A stretch of DNA of 64,000 nucleotides from Latescibacteria bacterium UBA6620 (GCA_002433075.1 DJHM01000022.1:30161-94160); one strand, 5' to 3'; numbered from the stretch's first letter, positions 28,624-38,141 are shown. Program-made: numbers and translations. The notes: generated by a model from the letters alone, not told the origin.

Positions 28624-29010
28624 AGGCAGAGCACATATTTCGAATTCGCGCCCAGCGGGTAGGACCGACCATCAGGGTCGGGAACACCTATCGCGCGAAG
28701 CCAACCACCTCCAACCCGAACGCGCACAATGCCCTGTTCTGTGGACGCTCGGGCATCCTGAGCCCTTGGAGCCCCGATTGTGGCCCCGAGGCCACAATCG
28801 GGGCTCCAAATACGCGACCCCGTGGCTGTGCCGGCAAACACAGTTTTAGCTTCGTCCAGACAGGTTGCACGCTCCGTGCCAGAGAGGAATATTGGATATA
28901 AAATATTACATTTACAGTCTCATGTGCTGTGTAGTCGGCCCTATCGAAAGCGTGAGAGTCCGCCACACACGTCTCGCAGATTCACGCTTCGTGACCCGAG
29001 GTACAATGGG
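28624..29010. other. Non-coding interval with a very stable hairpin and an AT-rich patch
   Basis: 387 bp between convergent genes. Holds the 20-bp inverted repeat at 28766-28809 and an AT-rich stretch at about 28887-28922 (AATATTGGATATAAAATATT). TTGCAC (28865) and AATATT (28888) at 17-bp spacing could be a plus-strand promoter, but no plus-strand gene follows. Confidence 0.5.
28766..28809. repeat. Perfect 20-bp inverted repeat, 4-nt loop
   Basis: Left arm TTGGAGCCCCGATTGTGGCC (28766-28785), loop CCGA, right arm fully complementary (28790-28809). No T-tract on either side, so it is not a classical terminator, though it lies between convergent genes. Confidence 0.85.
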
Positions 29011-29838
29011 TTACAGGTGAGACTCGCTGTCCGGACCCACCGTCTTCCTGAACGTGAATTGGTTGTTCCCAAACGCTGGCGTCGTCTTGAGGTTCTCCAG
29101 GTGGAATCCTCTCTCGGTTACGAAAGCCGTGATCGCATCCACGGTCGCGACCTCGAATGGAAATCCTCCCAGCCAGTCGAGCCAATCGTAGTAGACCGTC
29201 ATTCCACGTCGCCGCTTGTAGTCTGAAAACAAGTTGGTTCGCTTCACAACACTGGCAGCACAGTAGCGGGTAAAGAAATATGGGACAAAGATGCTTCGTA
29301 CGATGACCTTCCCAATGAATCCTGAACAGTGCAGATTTTTTATCTGCCACCACAACTTCGACTTGGTCCCCTGGTCGTTGTAGATCCCGATAAGGAATAG
29401 CCCGCCCTCGTCCACTCTCGCCATCGCGCCCTCGATCGCATTCCACATCTGCCCCGTATGGTGCAGCACCCCGAAGGAGTAGACGACATCGTATACGCCC
29501 ATAGCGTCCATATAGGCATCATCGAGGACTGAACCTTGCTCGACCGTCCATTCCTGATCGTCGGGGAAGTACCGCGATCGAAGCTCGTTGGTGCAGTCGA
29601 CCGAATCCCCGTCATAGTCGAACGAGTGGACCGTCGCCCCCAGCCTTCGAGCCGCAAGCGAAAACAGCCCGCTCCCGGACCCGATGTCCAGAAACCGTTT
29701 CCCGTCGAGCCGGTCGACGCCCAAACCCGTCCGAAGCGATCGCTCAGCCTCCTCGATCCGCTCATGGTTCAGCGCCGATAGAAACGCACGCCAATTCTTA
29801 CCGAAACCGAACCGACGATCTTTCACCTCGTCCGACAA
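29011..29838 (-). CDS. Class I SAM-dependent methyltransferase
   Basis: 275 residues. The SAM-binding motif I is FLDIGSGSGLFSLAA, with motif II acidic residue in VHSFDYDGDS, then DVVYSFGVLHHTGQ (motif IV and the following helix) and GGLFLIGIYND. The C-terminal part with VKRTNLFSDYKRRRGM and the end NNQFTFRK suggests a small-molecule or sugar methyltransferase. ATG preceded by GGAGGTATCG. Upstream of it on the same strand lies the PIG-L gene, 92 bp away, so both may be expressed together. Confidence 0.87.
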   Translation of the reverse strand: MSDEVKDRRFGFGKNWRAFLSALNHERIEEAERSLRTGLGVDRLDGKRFLDIGSGSGLFSLAARRLGATVHSFDYDGDSVDCTNELRSRYFPDDQEWTVEQGSVLDDAYMDAMGVYDVVYSFGVLHHTGQMWNAIEGAMARVDEGGLFLIGIYNDQGTKSKLWWQIKNLHCSGFIGKVIVRSIFVPYFFTRYCAASVVKRTNLFSDYKRRRGMTVYYDWLDWLGGFPFEVATVDAITAFVTERGFHLENLKTTPAFGNNQFTFRKTVGPDSESHL

Positions 29839-29930
29839 CGATACCTCCTGACAAGCTGCGGATCCTCCTGGTCCAGGTCACGAGTCGCGAACACTACCCG
29901 CGTCCTGCTTGCCAATAGCCTCGGGACCCC

Positions 29931-30668
29931 CTACCACAGAGGAACCTCACCCGGTCCCCACAGATTCTTCAACCCGATTGCGTACACCGAAGACGACCTT
30001 GTCGACTGACCCCACAGAGCGCATTGGTTCATCCTTAACCACCCGTGCGAGCTCACCTTCATTGAGGCACCCGAAGCCAGGTCCGTCACCTCGTACCGCG
30101 GCATCTCCTCGACCGGCTTCCCCGACAGGCAGCTGTCCGTATTCTGCAGCAGCTCCATATACGCCGGCATTACATCGGTGACATCGTGAAAGTAGTCCGG
30201 CTCGAACGTGATCTGTTGCCCCGGTGTCAGATTATAGGCAAACACGCGTGGACAGCGTGGAACGGACAGATTGCCTGACAGGCCGTGGGCGAAAATCACG
30301 GCATCTTTCGTCCCGATCCCGCACGCGCGGTGATCCGGCCAATGATCCGACGTGTCGTGCACGAACGTGATGTCCGGCATCACCTCCACGTAGATCTCGG
30401 CGATCTGTTTCTTGAACGTCACGTCCGGCTCGACCTGGTGATACTTGTAGTTCAAGAATCGCTTTTCGTACCCGAATCGTTCAGCGAGTTCGAGCTGCTG
30501 CCGCTTGCAGGCCTCTTCGCGCCCCACCGTATTCGCCCACGACGTATAGTCCCCGGTCGCGACGACGCACGCTACGCGATGACCTTCTCGAACCGCCTGG
30601 ATCAGAATCCCGCCCATTCCGTATTCTGAATCGTCCATATGCGCGCCAACCGAAAGTATCGTCATCAT
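29931..30668 (-). CDS. PIG-L family deacetylase
   Basis: 245 residues. The zinc motif appears as H10-M-D-D-S-E (AHMDDSEYG), a variant of HPDDxE, and the downstream ligand block is HDTSDHWPDHRACG. PIG-L/LmbE proteins remove acetyl from N-acetylglucosamine-type sugars, mycothiol or bacillithiol precursors, or lincomycin-like molecules. GGAG lies before the ATG. Divergent from the tandem PhyH pair and upstream of the methyltransferase. Confidence 0.88.
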   Translation of the reverse strand: MMTILSVGAHMDDSEYGMGGILIQAVREGHRVACVVATGDYTSWANTVGREEACKRQQLELAERFGYEKRFLNYKYHQVEPDVTFKKQIAEIYVEVMPDITFVHDTSDHWPDHRACGIGTKDAVIFAHGLSGNLSVPRCPRVFAYNLTPGQQITFEPDYFHDVTDVMPAYMELLQNTDSCLSGKPVEEMPRYEVTDLASGASMKVSSHGWLRMNQCALWGQSTRSSSVYAIGLKNLWGPGEVPLW

Positions 30669-30811
30669 CCACTCCTTTAGATCGTGTCCGAGTGAAGCGT
30701 TGCTCCAGCCTCATCAGTTTACTACTTTGCCTGCCTCGGTAACAGCCTCTCGATCCACTACACGAATTCGTAATGCCAGGCCTGCGGGGCCTGCTCGACC
30801 GTGAGATCCAT

Positions 30812-31630
30812 TTGAACGACGACCAGAAATATTTCTTCGACATTAACGGCTACCTCGTCATCGAAGACGCTCTCGCGCGCGACGAGGTGCACGTGCTGAA
30901 CGAAGCCATCGACGAAAACGCCTCCCGTATTCAAATCCGGGAGGGGAACGCCCTGTTGTCCGGCGGTTCTTCCGAGCTGAAGGGCCGCCAGGGGCGGGGC
31001 GACCTGAACGGGATGCTCACCTGGCCCCAGCCGTGGTGTCAGCCGTTCCGCGACCTGCTTGCCCATCCAAGTATCGTGCCACCCCTCGTCGAGATCCTCC
31101 GGGACGGTTTCCGAGTCGACCACATCTACGGCATCGTGATGGAAACGGGCGCTGAGGGTCACGTCCAGCACGGAGGCGGAACCGTCGATGACCTCTCCCA
31201 CTTCTATCAATTTCACAACGGCCGGATGCGCTGTGGCCTGACGGTCGTGGGGTGGAACCTGACCGACGCGAACCCCGGCGACGGAGGATTCGCCTGTATC
31301 CCCTGCAGCCACAAGGCCAACTACGTTGCCCCTCGGGACATCGCCCGGCTCGAAACAGACAACGGGATGGTTCAGCAGATCCCTGCCCCCGCGGGGTCTG
31401 CCATCATCTTCACGGAGGCTCTGACTCACGGGACCCTGCCCTGGAAGGCCGAGCACCCGCGTCGCTCTATCCTCTACAAGTACTCGCCCGGACCCCTGGC
31501 CAACGAGGATCGATACATACCCGAGGACATCGACCTGGACGAGCTCACGCCTGCCCAGCGTGCCGTCCTGCAGCCTCCCTATCAGGATCGGAGGCCATCC
31601 GTGGTTCAGCCCGGGTCGAATCTGAAGTAG
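30812..31630 (+). CDS. PhyH-family protein, HxG variant, tandem copy 1
   Basis: Start placed at TTG 30812 because its surroundings align base for base with the start of the next gene (gagatccatTTGAACGACGAC against gagacatccaATGAACGAACGC); an ATG at 30773 would add 13 unmatched residues. 272 residues. The place of the iron HxD motif reads H120-G-G122 (QHGGGT), while distal His (LTHGTLPW) and the 2-oxoglutarate Arg (PRRSILYKY) are kept. FACIPCSHKANY fills the PGSH block, with Cys in place of Gly. HxG occurs in 2-oxoglutarate halogenases such as WelO5. Followed after 21 bp by its paralog. Confidence 0.82.
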   Translation: MNDDQKYFFDINGYLVIEDALARDEVHVLNEAIDENASRIQIREGNALLSGGSSELKGRQGRGDLNGMLTWPQPWCQPFRDLLAHPSIVPPLVEILRDGFRVDHIYGIVMETGAEGHVQHGGGTVDDLSHFYQFHNGRMRCGLTVVGWNLTDANPGDGGFACIPCSHKANYVAPRDIARLETDNGMVQQIPAPAGSAIIFTEALTHGTLPWKAEHPRRSILYKYSPGPLANEDRYIPEDIDLDELTPAQRAVLQPPYQDRRPSVVQPGSNLK

Positions 31631-31651
31631 ACGACTTAGCTGAGACATCCA

Positions 31652-32461
31652 ATGAACGAACGCCAGAAATATTTCTTCGACATCAACGGCTACCTCGTCA
31701 TCGAGGACGCACTCACATCCGACGAAGTCGCCGCGCTGAACGAAGCCATCGACCAAAACCCGGACCGGATCAAGATCCGCCCGCCTGAACAGTCACTTGC
31801 CCAGGGATCCAGCGCCCTCGTCGCAAAGCAGGGTCGTGGAGATCTCGGCGGAATGCTGACCTGGCCGAAGCCCTGGTGCCAGCCGTTCCGCGATCTTCTC
31901 GCCCATCCCAGCATCGTCCCGCCGATGGTCGAGCTGCTACGCGAGGACCTGCGCCTCGACCACGTCTACGGCATCGTGATGGGAGCTGGATCGGAAGGCC
32001 ACGTCCTTCACGGAGGCGCGACAGCAGACGATCTCTCGCACTTCTATCAGTTTCACAACGGCCAGATGCGGTGCGGCCTGACCGTGGTCGCCTGGAACCT
32101 GACCGACGTGAACCCCGGCGACGGAGGTTTCGCCTGTATTCCGGGCAGCCACAAGGCCAACTACGTCGCCCCACGGGACATTGCCCGTCTGGAAAAGGAC
32201 ATCGGTCTCGTCAGACAGGTTGCAGCCCCTGCAGGATCCGCCGTCATCTTTACCGAAGCATTGACCCACGGTACGATGCCCTGGACAGCCTCTCATCAGC
32301 GCCGATCGATTCTCTATAAATACTCCCCCGGCATTCTAACCTACGCCAGCCACTACCGGCCGGATGGTGTGGAAGCCGTCCTGGACGAATTCACTCCGGC
32401 TCAGCGCGCCGTTCTGGAACCCCCCTACCGCAACCAGCGCCCATCCGTCACGGAAGCCTGA
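31652..32461 (+). CDS. PhyH-family protein, HxG variant, tandem copy 2
   Basis: 269 residues, ATG start. Closely similar to the preceding gene over the full length (FFDINGYLVIEDAL, NLTDVNPGDGGF, SHKANYVAPRDIARLE identical or nearly so), so it is a tandem duplicate. Iron site H120-G-G122 (LHGGAT) with distal H206 (LTHGTM), spacing 86, equal to the HxD-to-His spacing of canonical neighbours; Arg217/218 are present. A second candidate, H135-N-G137, is also HxG. No HxD or HxE occurs in the expected zone. Either a halogenase-like iron site or a family with another ligand set. Confidence 0.84.
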   Translation: MNERQKYFFDINGYLVIEDALTSDEVAALNEAIDQNPDRIKIRPPEQSLAQGSSALVAKQGRGDLGGMLTWPKPWCQPFRDLLAHPSIVPPMVELLREDLRLDHVYGIVMGAGSEGHVLHGGATADDLSHFYQFHNGQMRCGLTVVAWNLTDVNPGDGGFACIPGSHKANYVAPRDIARLEKDIGLVRQVAAPAGSAVIFTEALTHGTMPWTASHQRRSILYKYSPGILTYASHYRPDGVEAVLDEFTPAQRAVLEPPYRNQRPSVTEA

Positions 32462-32572
32462 CCAACGCACCAACGAAGAGAACCGCGACACCTGGCGCAG
32501 CCCCAACGAAGGTTAGGGATCCATTAACGGATCGACGAACGCTTCACGACGCCACCGAACGAGGTCCTTGCA

Positions 32573-34051
32573 ATGTCAGATCAACCCAACGTCCTGATCG
32601 TCTGCACCGATCACTGGCCCGGCTCCCTCTTCGGTGTAGCCGGGCATCCCGTAATCCAGACACCCACCCTCGATCAGCTAGCTCGAAACGGCTGCCGATT
32701 TCCACGCGCCTACAGCGAGTGTCCCGTCTGCATCCCCGCCAGACGCACCCTGATGACGGGGACGACGACGCGCACCCACGGCGATCGTGAATTCGCCGAA
32801 ACCCTCCGGATGCCCGACCTCCCTACCATCGCTCAGACCTTCCGCGACGCCGGCTACCAGGCCTTCGCTGCCGGCAAGCTCCACGTCTATCCCCAGCGCG
32901 ACCGGATCGGGTTCGACGATGTGATCCTCCACGAGGAAGGTCGTGCCCAGTTCGATGCCGTCGACGACTACGAATTGTTCCTCGGCGACCAGGGGTATGC
33001 GGGCAGAATGTTCGCACACGGAATGAACAACAACGACTACCTCAATCGTCCCTGGCATCTCCCCGAGCACTGTCACGTCACCAACTGGACCACGCAGCAG
33101 ATGGCCCGGCTGATCCAGCGTCGCGACCCTACCAAACCCGGCTTCTATTACCTCTCGTACTGTCATCCCCATCCACCACTCACCCCGCTGCCATGTTACG
33201 CTGAGATGTACCGGGAACTGGAGCCGGATGAGCCCTTCATTGGGTCCTGGGCCGAGGACCTCGACGCTCTTCCATTCGCCCTTCAGACAAGGCGTAACAG
33301 CTGGGATGGCTTCACCGAGGAGCAGATTCGTTCCGCCCGTCGTGCGTTCTATGGGATGTGTACCCACATCGATCACCAGCTTCGCATCGTCCTCGGCACC
33401 CTTCGCGAAGAGCGCCTCCTCGACAATACAATCATCTGTTTCACGTCAGACCACGGCGATATGCTCGGCAACCATCAGCAGTGGGCAAAACGGCTCTACT
33501 ACGAAAACTCGGCTCAGGTCCCGATGATCCTCGTCGGAACGGCCAACGACGACCGCGTCGGTCATCATCGAGTGGACGACCGTCTCGTAGGCTGGCAGGA
33601 TGTAATGCCCACGCTGCTGGACCTCACCGGTGTAGAGATTCCGGACAGTGTCGAAGGCAGGTCGATGGTCGGCGAGAACACCCGGCCGTATCTCTACGGT
33701 GAGGTCGGCAACGGCGCGACCGCCACCCGGATGATGCACGACGGACGACACAAACTCATCTACTATCCCGTCGGAAACTGCGCACAGTTGTTCGACCTGG
33801 AAAACGACCCGAACGAATTGACCGACCTGATCGGCCAACCTGCGTATTCGGGCGTGGAAGACGACTTGAAACAGAGACTATCGGAGGAACTCTACGGCGG
33901 AGATGAAGCGTGGGTACAAGAGGGCCACTTCGTAGGGCTGCCGGACCAGGCGTACACCCCCGGCCCGAATCGCGGCCTCACCGGACAGCGCGGCAGCCAT
34001 TGGCCCGTCCCCCCGCAAACCGGCGAAGGAGACGTACTGAAACTGTCGTAA
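32573..34051 (+). CDS. Type I sulfatase (alkaline phosphatase superfamily)
   Basis: 492 residues. The formylglycine signature is C53-I-P-A-R57 (CPVCIPARRTLMTG). Metal ligands appear at D13 (VCTDHWPG) and in TSDHGDMLGNH. The product hydrolyses sulfate esters after an anaerobic or FGE-type maturase turns Cys53 into formylglycine. No signal peptide is evident, so it may be cytoplasmic. ATG start, 111 bp after the PhyH pair, same strand. It probably desulfates a sugar or small metabolite (inference). Confidence 0.9.
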   Translation: MSDQPNVLIVCTDHWPGSLFGVAGHPVIQTPTLDQLARNGCRFPRAYSECPVCIPARRTLMTGTTTRTHGDREFAETLRMPDLPTIAQTFRDAGYQAFAAGKLHVYPQRDRIGFDDVILHEEGRAQFDAVDDYELFLGDQGYAGRMFAHGMNNNDYLNRPWHLPEHCHVTNWTTQQMARLIQRRDPTKPGFYYLSYCHPHPPLTPLPCYAEMYRELEPDEPFIGSWAEDLDALPFALQTRRNSWDGFTEEQIRSARRAFYGMCTHIDHQLRIVLGTLREERLLDNTIICFTSDHGDMLGNHQQWAKRLYYENSAQVPMILVGTANDDRVGHHRVDDRLVGWQDVMPTLLDLTGVEIPDSVEGRSMVGENTRPYLYGEVGNGATATRMMHDGRHKLIYYPVGNCAQLFDLENDPNELTDLIGQPAYSGVEDDLKQRLSEELYGGDEAWVQEGHFVGLPDQAYTPGPNRGLTGQRGSHWPVPPQTGEGDVLKLS

Positions 34052-34097
34052 GGGTTTTGAAGAGTTGCGCGTTATTCAAACGTCCAATGATCGATGT

Positions 34098-35513
34098 TCA
34101 CATCCCCAGCTCCCACAAAACACACGCCACCGAAAACGCGATGTAAACAAACGAAGCCACCGCCATAATCACCGTGCAGACCGGCCCCGGTTTGGCAATT
34201 TTCGGCAGATAGCGATGGTTGCAGAACAACAGGAGCGGTACGTAGATCGCCATCGCGAACCCACCGATGTAGGCCGCGTTGAACAGGAAGCCCAGCTCGC
34301 TCACCCCCGCATTTTCCATCGCGTAGGTGATCACGCACCCCACCACCATCCACGACGCCGCGATCAAGATGTACCACCAGCTCGTCGAACGCTTACGCGC
34401 GGCCTTGAAGTTTGTGTAGAGAATGTCCGCGATCGACCGTGACACGCCGTCGATCAGTGCCAGCTGTGTTCCGAACAGCGTCGCCAACCCGACCATTAGG
34501 AAGATCGTTCTTCCCGTCGGGCCCCACACCTCGCCCAGAATCTGCGCTTCATCCCAGATCAGAGTGCCCGGACTGGGCACAATGCCCTGAGGATGCAGGA
34601 CCGCCAGCGCGCCGAAAATGAACAACATCATCGTCACGGTGTTCAGGGCCCAGAAAAACAGCATCTGATCTTTCTTGATGTAGTCCCACCAGGCCAGAAA
34701 CCGGGCCCTGTTCGCTTCAGATTCCTCAAATCGGAATCCGGTCGCCGAAGCCGCCTCCACGCGCTCTCTCAGGGGGTTCTGCAACACCGGAACGTGCGCG
34801 CCCATCCCGATCTGCTTGTCACGCAGGTAGAAGGTGTAGAACAGGTTCGACGTCCCACCCGCCCCGGCGAAAACGATCGCAATGAACAGCTGCTTTACCG
34901 TCACTCCCGGGTCCCGATAGCCTACGTTCGCAACCCCTCTGAACAGGTCCGCCCAGGTATCCGCGCTCCCCACGGCGAAAGCGACCACGATCAGACCGAC
35001 CGTCACGATCAGCACCAGCAGCTCGACCGACTTCTCGATCGAGTTGTAGATCATCTTCGGCCCGAACAGCAAGAGCGCGCAGCCCCCGAACGTGATCACC
35101 GTCCAGAACGTATCCGACCCGAATCCATCCGGGCCCAGAAGCAACGCTTTCAACGCCAGACCACTCGCCCGCCCCCACCCGGGTGCGATCCACGAAAAGA
35201 TCGTCAGCAGGATGAAAATCGGTGCAAAGCCTCGCCATACTCGCACGAAGCCAGTAAAAACCGTCTCTCCGGTCGCGATCGTCCACCGCCCGACCTCGAA
35301 GTTGATCCACATCTGGAGAAACACGCCGAGCACGGCCGCCCACACCATCCCAGCGCCGAACTCGGCCACGAGCCTCGGCCAGACAATGATCTCGCCCGCC
35401 CCGATCGACAGCCCCACCAGAATCGCGCCGGGGCCCGCCATCTGCCAGAACCCGAGCTTCCGCTCCGGCATCTCTTTCTGCTGAAAGTCCTCCAGAGGCT
35501 CAAACACGCTCAT
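34098..35513 (-). CDS. Nramp-related transporter lacking canonical metal motifs
   Basis: 471 residues from ATG 35513, with a GGAGG site; the frame upstream is only a shadow of glpD. About 11 hydrophobic helices. The Nramp-like pattern is visible (GPGAILVGLSIGAGE in helix 1; FAGAGGTSNLFYTFYLRD in helix 6), but the metal-binding DPGN of helix 1 reads IGAGE and the MPH of helix 6 reads GGTSN. It may carry another ion or solute. It follows glpD by 41 bp. Confidence 0.72.
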   Translation of the reverse strand: MSVFEPLEDFQQKEMPERKLGFWQMAGPGAILVGLSIGAGEIIVWPRLVAEFGAGMVWAAVLGVFLQMWINFEVGRWTIATGETVFTGFVRVWRGFAPIFILLTIFSWIAPGWGRASGLALKALLLGPDGFGSDTFWTVITFGGCALLLFGPKMIYNSIEKSVELLVLIVTVGLIVVAFAVGSADTWADLFRGVANVGYRDPGVTVKQLFIAIVFAGAGGTSNLFYTFYLRDKQIGMGAHVPVLQNPLRERVEAASATGFRFEESEANRARFLAWWDYIKKDQMLFFWALNTVTMMLFIFGALAVLHPQGIVPSPGTLIWDEAQILGEVWGPTGRTIFLMVGLATLFGTQLALIDGVSRSIADILYTNFKAARKRSTSWWYILIAASWMVVGCVITYAMENAGVSELGFLFNAAYIGGFAMAIYVPLLLFCNHRYLPKIAKPGPVCTVIMAVASFVYIAFSVACVLWELGM

Positions 35514-35554
35514 TCCCACCCTCCAGTAACTCGCTACACAGGGAACACTCAAAC

Positions 35555-36664
35555 CTACATTCGCAGAATGTCCGCCACTTTTCGCGACAGCGACAGATAC
35601 GTCGTCAACTTTCCCCCGAATACGTGCAACAGCCGAACCCCGTCGCGTTCGTGAAGATCCAGTTCGTAATCTCTGGACAGGTCGGTGGGATCCTCTCCGC
35701 TCGACACCAGGGGCCGGACACCGATCGTCGCTCGGGTGACTCTGGATGCCTCGAGCGTCGCTTCGGGACGCAAATAGGCGTTCACGGCGTCGACCAGGTA
35801 CCCGACGTCCGCATCGGTTACGGTTACATCGTCGATCGAACCCGGTTCTTCTCTCTCCGTCGTGCCGATCATCGTCTGCCCGTTCTCCAACTCCGGAATC
35901 ACGAAGAAGATACGACGCGGACCTGTCTGGAGGAACAGCGGGTGAGGCGTGAGCAATCCGTCGAAGAACAGATGGATGCCGCTCACTTTTCGGATCGTGA
36001 AACGACTGCGCAGATCCAGTCGCTCGTTCACCTCGTCGATCCACGGCCCCGTGGCGTTCACCACCGCGCGCGCGTCCAAAACCCCGGCCGACGTTTCGAC
36101 CCTCGCACAACCCGAATCCCACGCGATCGACTTGACAACCGTCTGCTCCAGAACCTCACACCCAGACGTTCGAGCGTCGTTCGCAACCCGGCGAGTCAGT
36201 TCGAGATCGTCCGTTTTCCCGTCGTAGTACCGGAAAACCGCTCTCAGTCGTTTCGTATCGATCGAGGGAAAGGTCTGGCCGAACGCATCGTTCGAGACAC
36301 GCGAGGACGACGGCGGCCCGTTTCGGCCGGAGAGGAAATCGTAGAGCCGTACCCCCGCCCCGATCTTCCACACAGCACGCAGACTATCGTCGTAAACGGG
36401 AAGGTAAAAGGGCTCGAGCTGAACCAGATCAGGATAGGTCCGCAACAATTCCGCCCGATCCCGCAAGGCCTCGCGCACCAGACCGAAACGGAACTGCTCA
36501 AGATATCGGAGGCCACCGTGAATCAATCGCGAGGATTTGGATGAGGTCCCGCCACCGACCGACCCCTTGTCCACCACCACGACGCACCGCCCACGGCGGC
36601 AAAGTTCGAGCGCGATGCCGCATCCGTTGATCCCCGCGCCGATGACGACCGCATCAAACATCAT
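35555..36664 (-). CDS. glpD: FAD-dependent glycerol-3-phosphate dehydrogenase, short form
   Basis: 369 residues. The FAD motif is VVIGAGINGCGIALELCRRG and the GlpD signature is SSKSSRLIHGGLRYLE; a later block reads RATIGVRPLV. It lacks the C-terminal helical DAO_C domain of the roughly 500-residue E. coli enzyme. The product oxidises glycerol-3-phosphate to dihydroxyacetone phosphate at the membrane, or is a related amino-acid or sugar-phosphate oxidase. Two ATGs at 36664 and 36661 are equally good. Between lysA and the Nramp-like gene, same strand. Confidence 0.8.
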   Translation of the reverse strand: MMFDAVVIGAGINGCGIALELCRRGRCVVVVDKGSVGGGTSSKSSRLIHGGLRYLEQFRFGLVREALRDRAELLRTYPDLVQLEPFYLPVYDDSLRAVWKIGAGVRLYDFLSGRNGPPSSSRVSNDAFGQTFPSIDTKRLRAVFRYYDGKTDDLELTRRVANDARTSGCEVLEQTVVKSIAWDSGCARVETSAGVLDARAVVNATGPWIDEVNERLDLRSRFTIRKVSGIHLFFDGLLTPHPLFLQTGPRRIFFVIPELENGQTMIGTTEREEPGSIDDVTVTDADVGYLVDAVNAYLRPEATLEASRVTRATIGVRPLVSSGEDPTDLSRDYELDLHERDGVRLLHVFGGKLTTYLSLSRKVADILRM

Positions 36665-36757
36665 TGAGGAGAGAAGTGGAGAATGAAAGGAGCGTATTTA
36701 TCTGATTCATCGAGACAGACAATTTCATCTTCTACACTTCTCCCCTTCTCTACTTTT

Positions 36758-38026
36758 CTACTCCAGGAAGCTGGGTACCATCTCGTTCGCCAGAATCTGA
36801 TCGATCGTCTGACGCTTCCGAACCAGCTCCACGGACCCATCGCGCCCGATCATCACTTCGGCCGCCTCCGGGAAGGTGTTGTAGTTCTTGGCCGACATCC
36901 CGGCACAGTATGCGCCGGCTCCCCCGATGACGACCGCGTCGCCGATGCGGGTTTCCGTCAACAGACGGGGAGCGAGCGCTTCGGGGTCGTCGGGCGCGGG
37001 TGTCAGCACATCGCCGCTCTCGCAACAGTGACCGGCGACCACGTATTCGACCATTCGCCGCGGTTCGTCATCCGTCATCACGACCTCGATCGGATGCTGG
37101 GATCCGTACAGGCTGGGGCGCAGAACCTCGGTCATCCCACCGTCGATTTTGATGAAGTGGTAACCCTCTTCACCCGTATCCACCACATCCATCGCCGTCG
37201 CGACAAATGCCCCCGCGTTCGCCACGAGATACGTACCCGGCTCCACTTCCAGTTCGAGTTCCCTGCCCGTCTTCTGTGCCGATGCGCGGAAAGCTTCCAC
37301 GATATGCAATCCGATTTTCTGCAGGTCCGTCGACACTTCACCCTTCACACGCCCCACTTTGTAGCCGCCCCCCAGACTCAGGACCGTCGCGTCCGGCAGT
37401 GTCGAGCAGATCTCGAGCGACATCAGGGCCACCCGCTCCCACACCTCTGGATCGCTGCCCGAACCGATGTGCGTGTGCATCCCCCGAACAGTCAACCCAT
37501 GCCGCTTCGCGCTCTCGAGTGCCTCATCCAGATACGCGTGCCAGATACCGAAGCTTGCGCCAGGACCGCCCACGTTGGTCCGATTCGAGTGCCCGGAACC
37601 CAGCCCAGGGTTTACGCGAATCGACAGACTCGTGTTCGGCGCGATCTTGCCATACGCCTCGATTTGAGCGATCGAGCACGCGTTGAACAGCACGCCCCTG
37701 TCGATCAGCTCCTTCGCATTGTGCGGAAACTCCTGGGCCGTCACCTGGATATGCGAAGGCGGAACCCCCGCTCGGAGTGCGCGCTCGGCTTCATAGCCGC
37801 TGCTCGCATCGATGTGAAGCCCACACGACGACAGCACGCGAATCACGGCTGCAGAGGGACACGCTTTCATCGCATACCGCGCTGTCAACCCGAATGCGTT
37901 CGGAAACGCAAGGACCTGTTTGGCCTGGCTCTCCAACGTCGCCTGATCGTAGACGTAAACCGGCGTCCCGTATGTGGACTGAATTTCTCTCACCTGATCG
38001 TCGTTCAGAAACGGAATCGACTGCAT
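36758..38026 (-). CDS. lysA: Diaminopimelate decarboxylase-like fold-III PLP enzyme
   Basis: 422 residues, a usual size for LysA. PLP Lys54 lies in RYAMKACP; HIGSGS, SLGGGYKVG, EPGTYLVANAG, CCESGD and GAYCAGMSAKNYN are the DAPDC blocks in order. The last step of lysine synthesis turns meso-diaminopimelate into lysine. LysA sequences usually have GAYG rather than GAYC, so a related decarboxylase cannot be ruled out. A CTGGAGAAAC site precedes the ATG. First gene of the lysA-glpD-transporter run on the minus strand. Confidence 0.84.
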   Translation of the reverse strand: MQSIPFLNDDQVREIQSTYGTPVYVYDQATLESQAKQVLAFPNAFGLTARYAMKACPSAAVIRVLSSCGLHIDASSGYEAERALRAGVPPSHIQVTAQEFPHNAKELIDRGVLFNACSIAQIEAYGKIAPNTSLSIRVNPGLGSGHSNRTNVGGPGASFGIWHAYLDEALESAKRHGLTVRGMHTHIGSGSDPEVWERVALMSLEICSTLPDATVLSLGGGYKVGRVKGEVSTDLQKIGLHIVEAFRASAQKTGRELELEVEPGTYLVANAGAFVATAMDVVDTGEEGYHFIKIDGGMTEVLRPSLYGSQHPIEVVMTDDEPRRMVEYVVAGHCCESGDVLTPAPDDPEALAPRLLTETRIGDAVVIGGAGAYCAGMSAKNYNTFPEAAEVMIGRDGSVELVRKRQTIDQILANEMVPSFLE

Positions 38027-38141
38027 CTACGGTTTCTCCAGAGTGCAAACCATCCACACAGAACCCAACCGACAGAACTATACTTGTTCCAGACGGACTT
38101 CGGGTCCGCCTTCTGTGTCTCCCGGACTGTCAATCGCTGTC

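Noticed and set aside
35514..36122. N-terminal extension of the Nramp-like protein
   Set aside because: Runs antisense-like through glpD in another frame; a GGAGG site supports ATG 35513.
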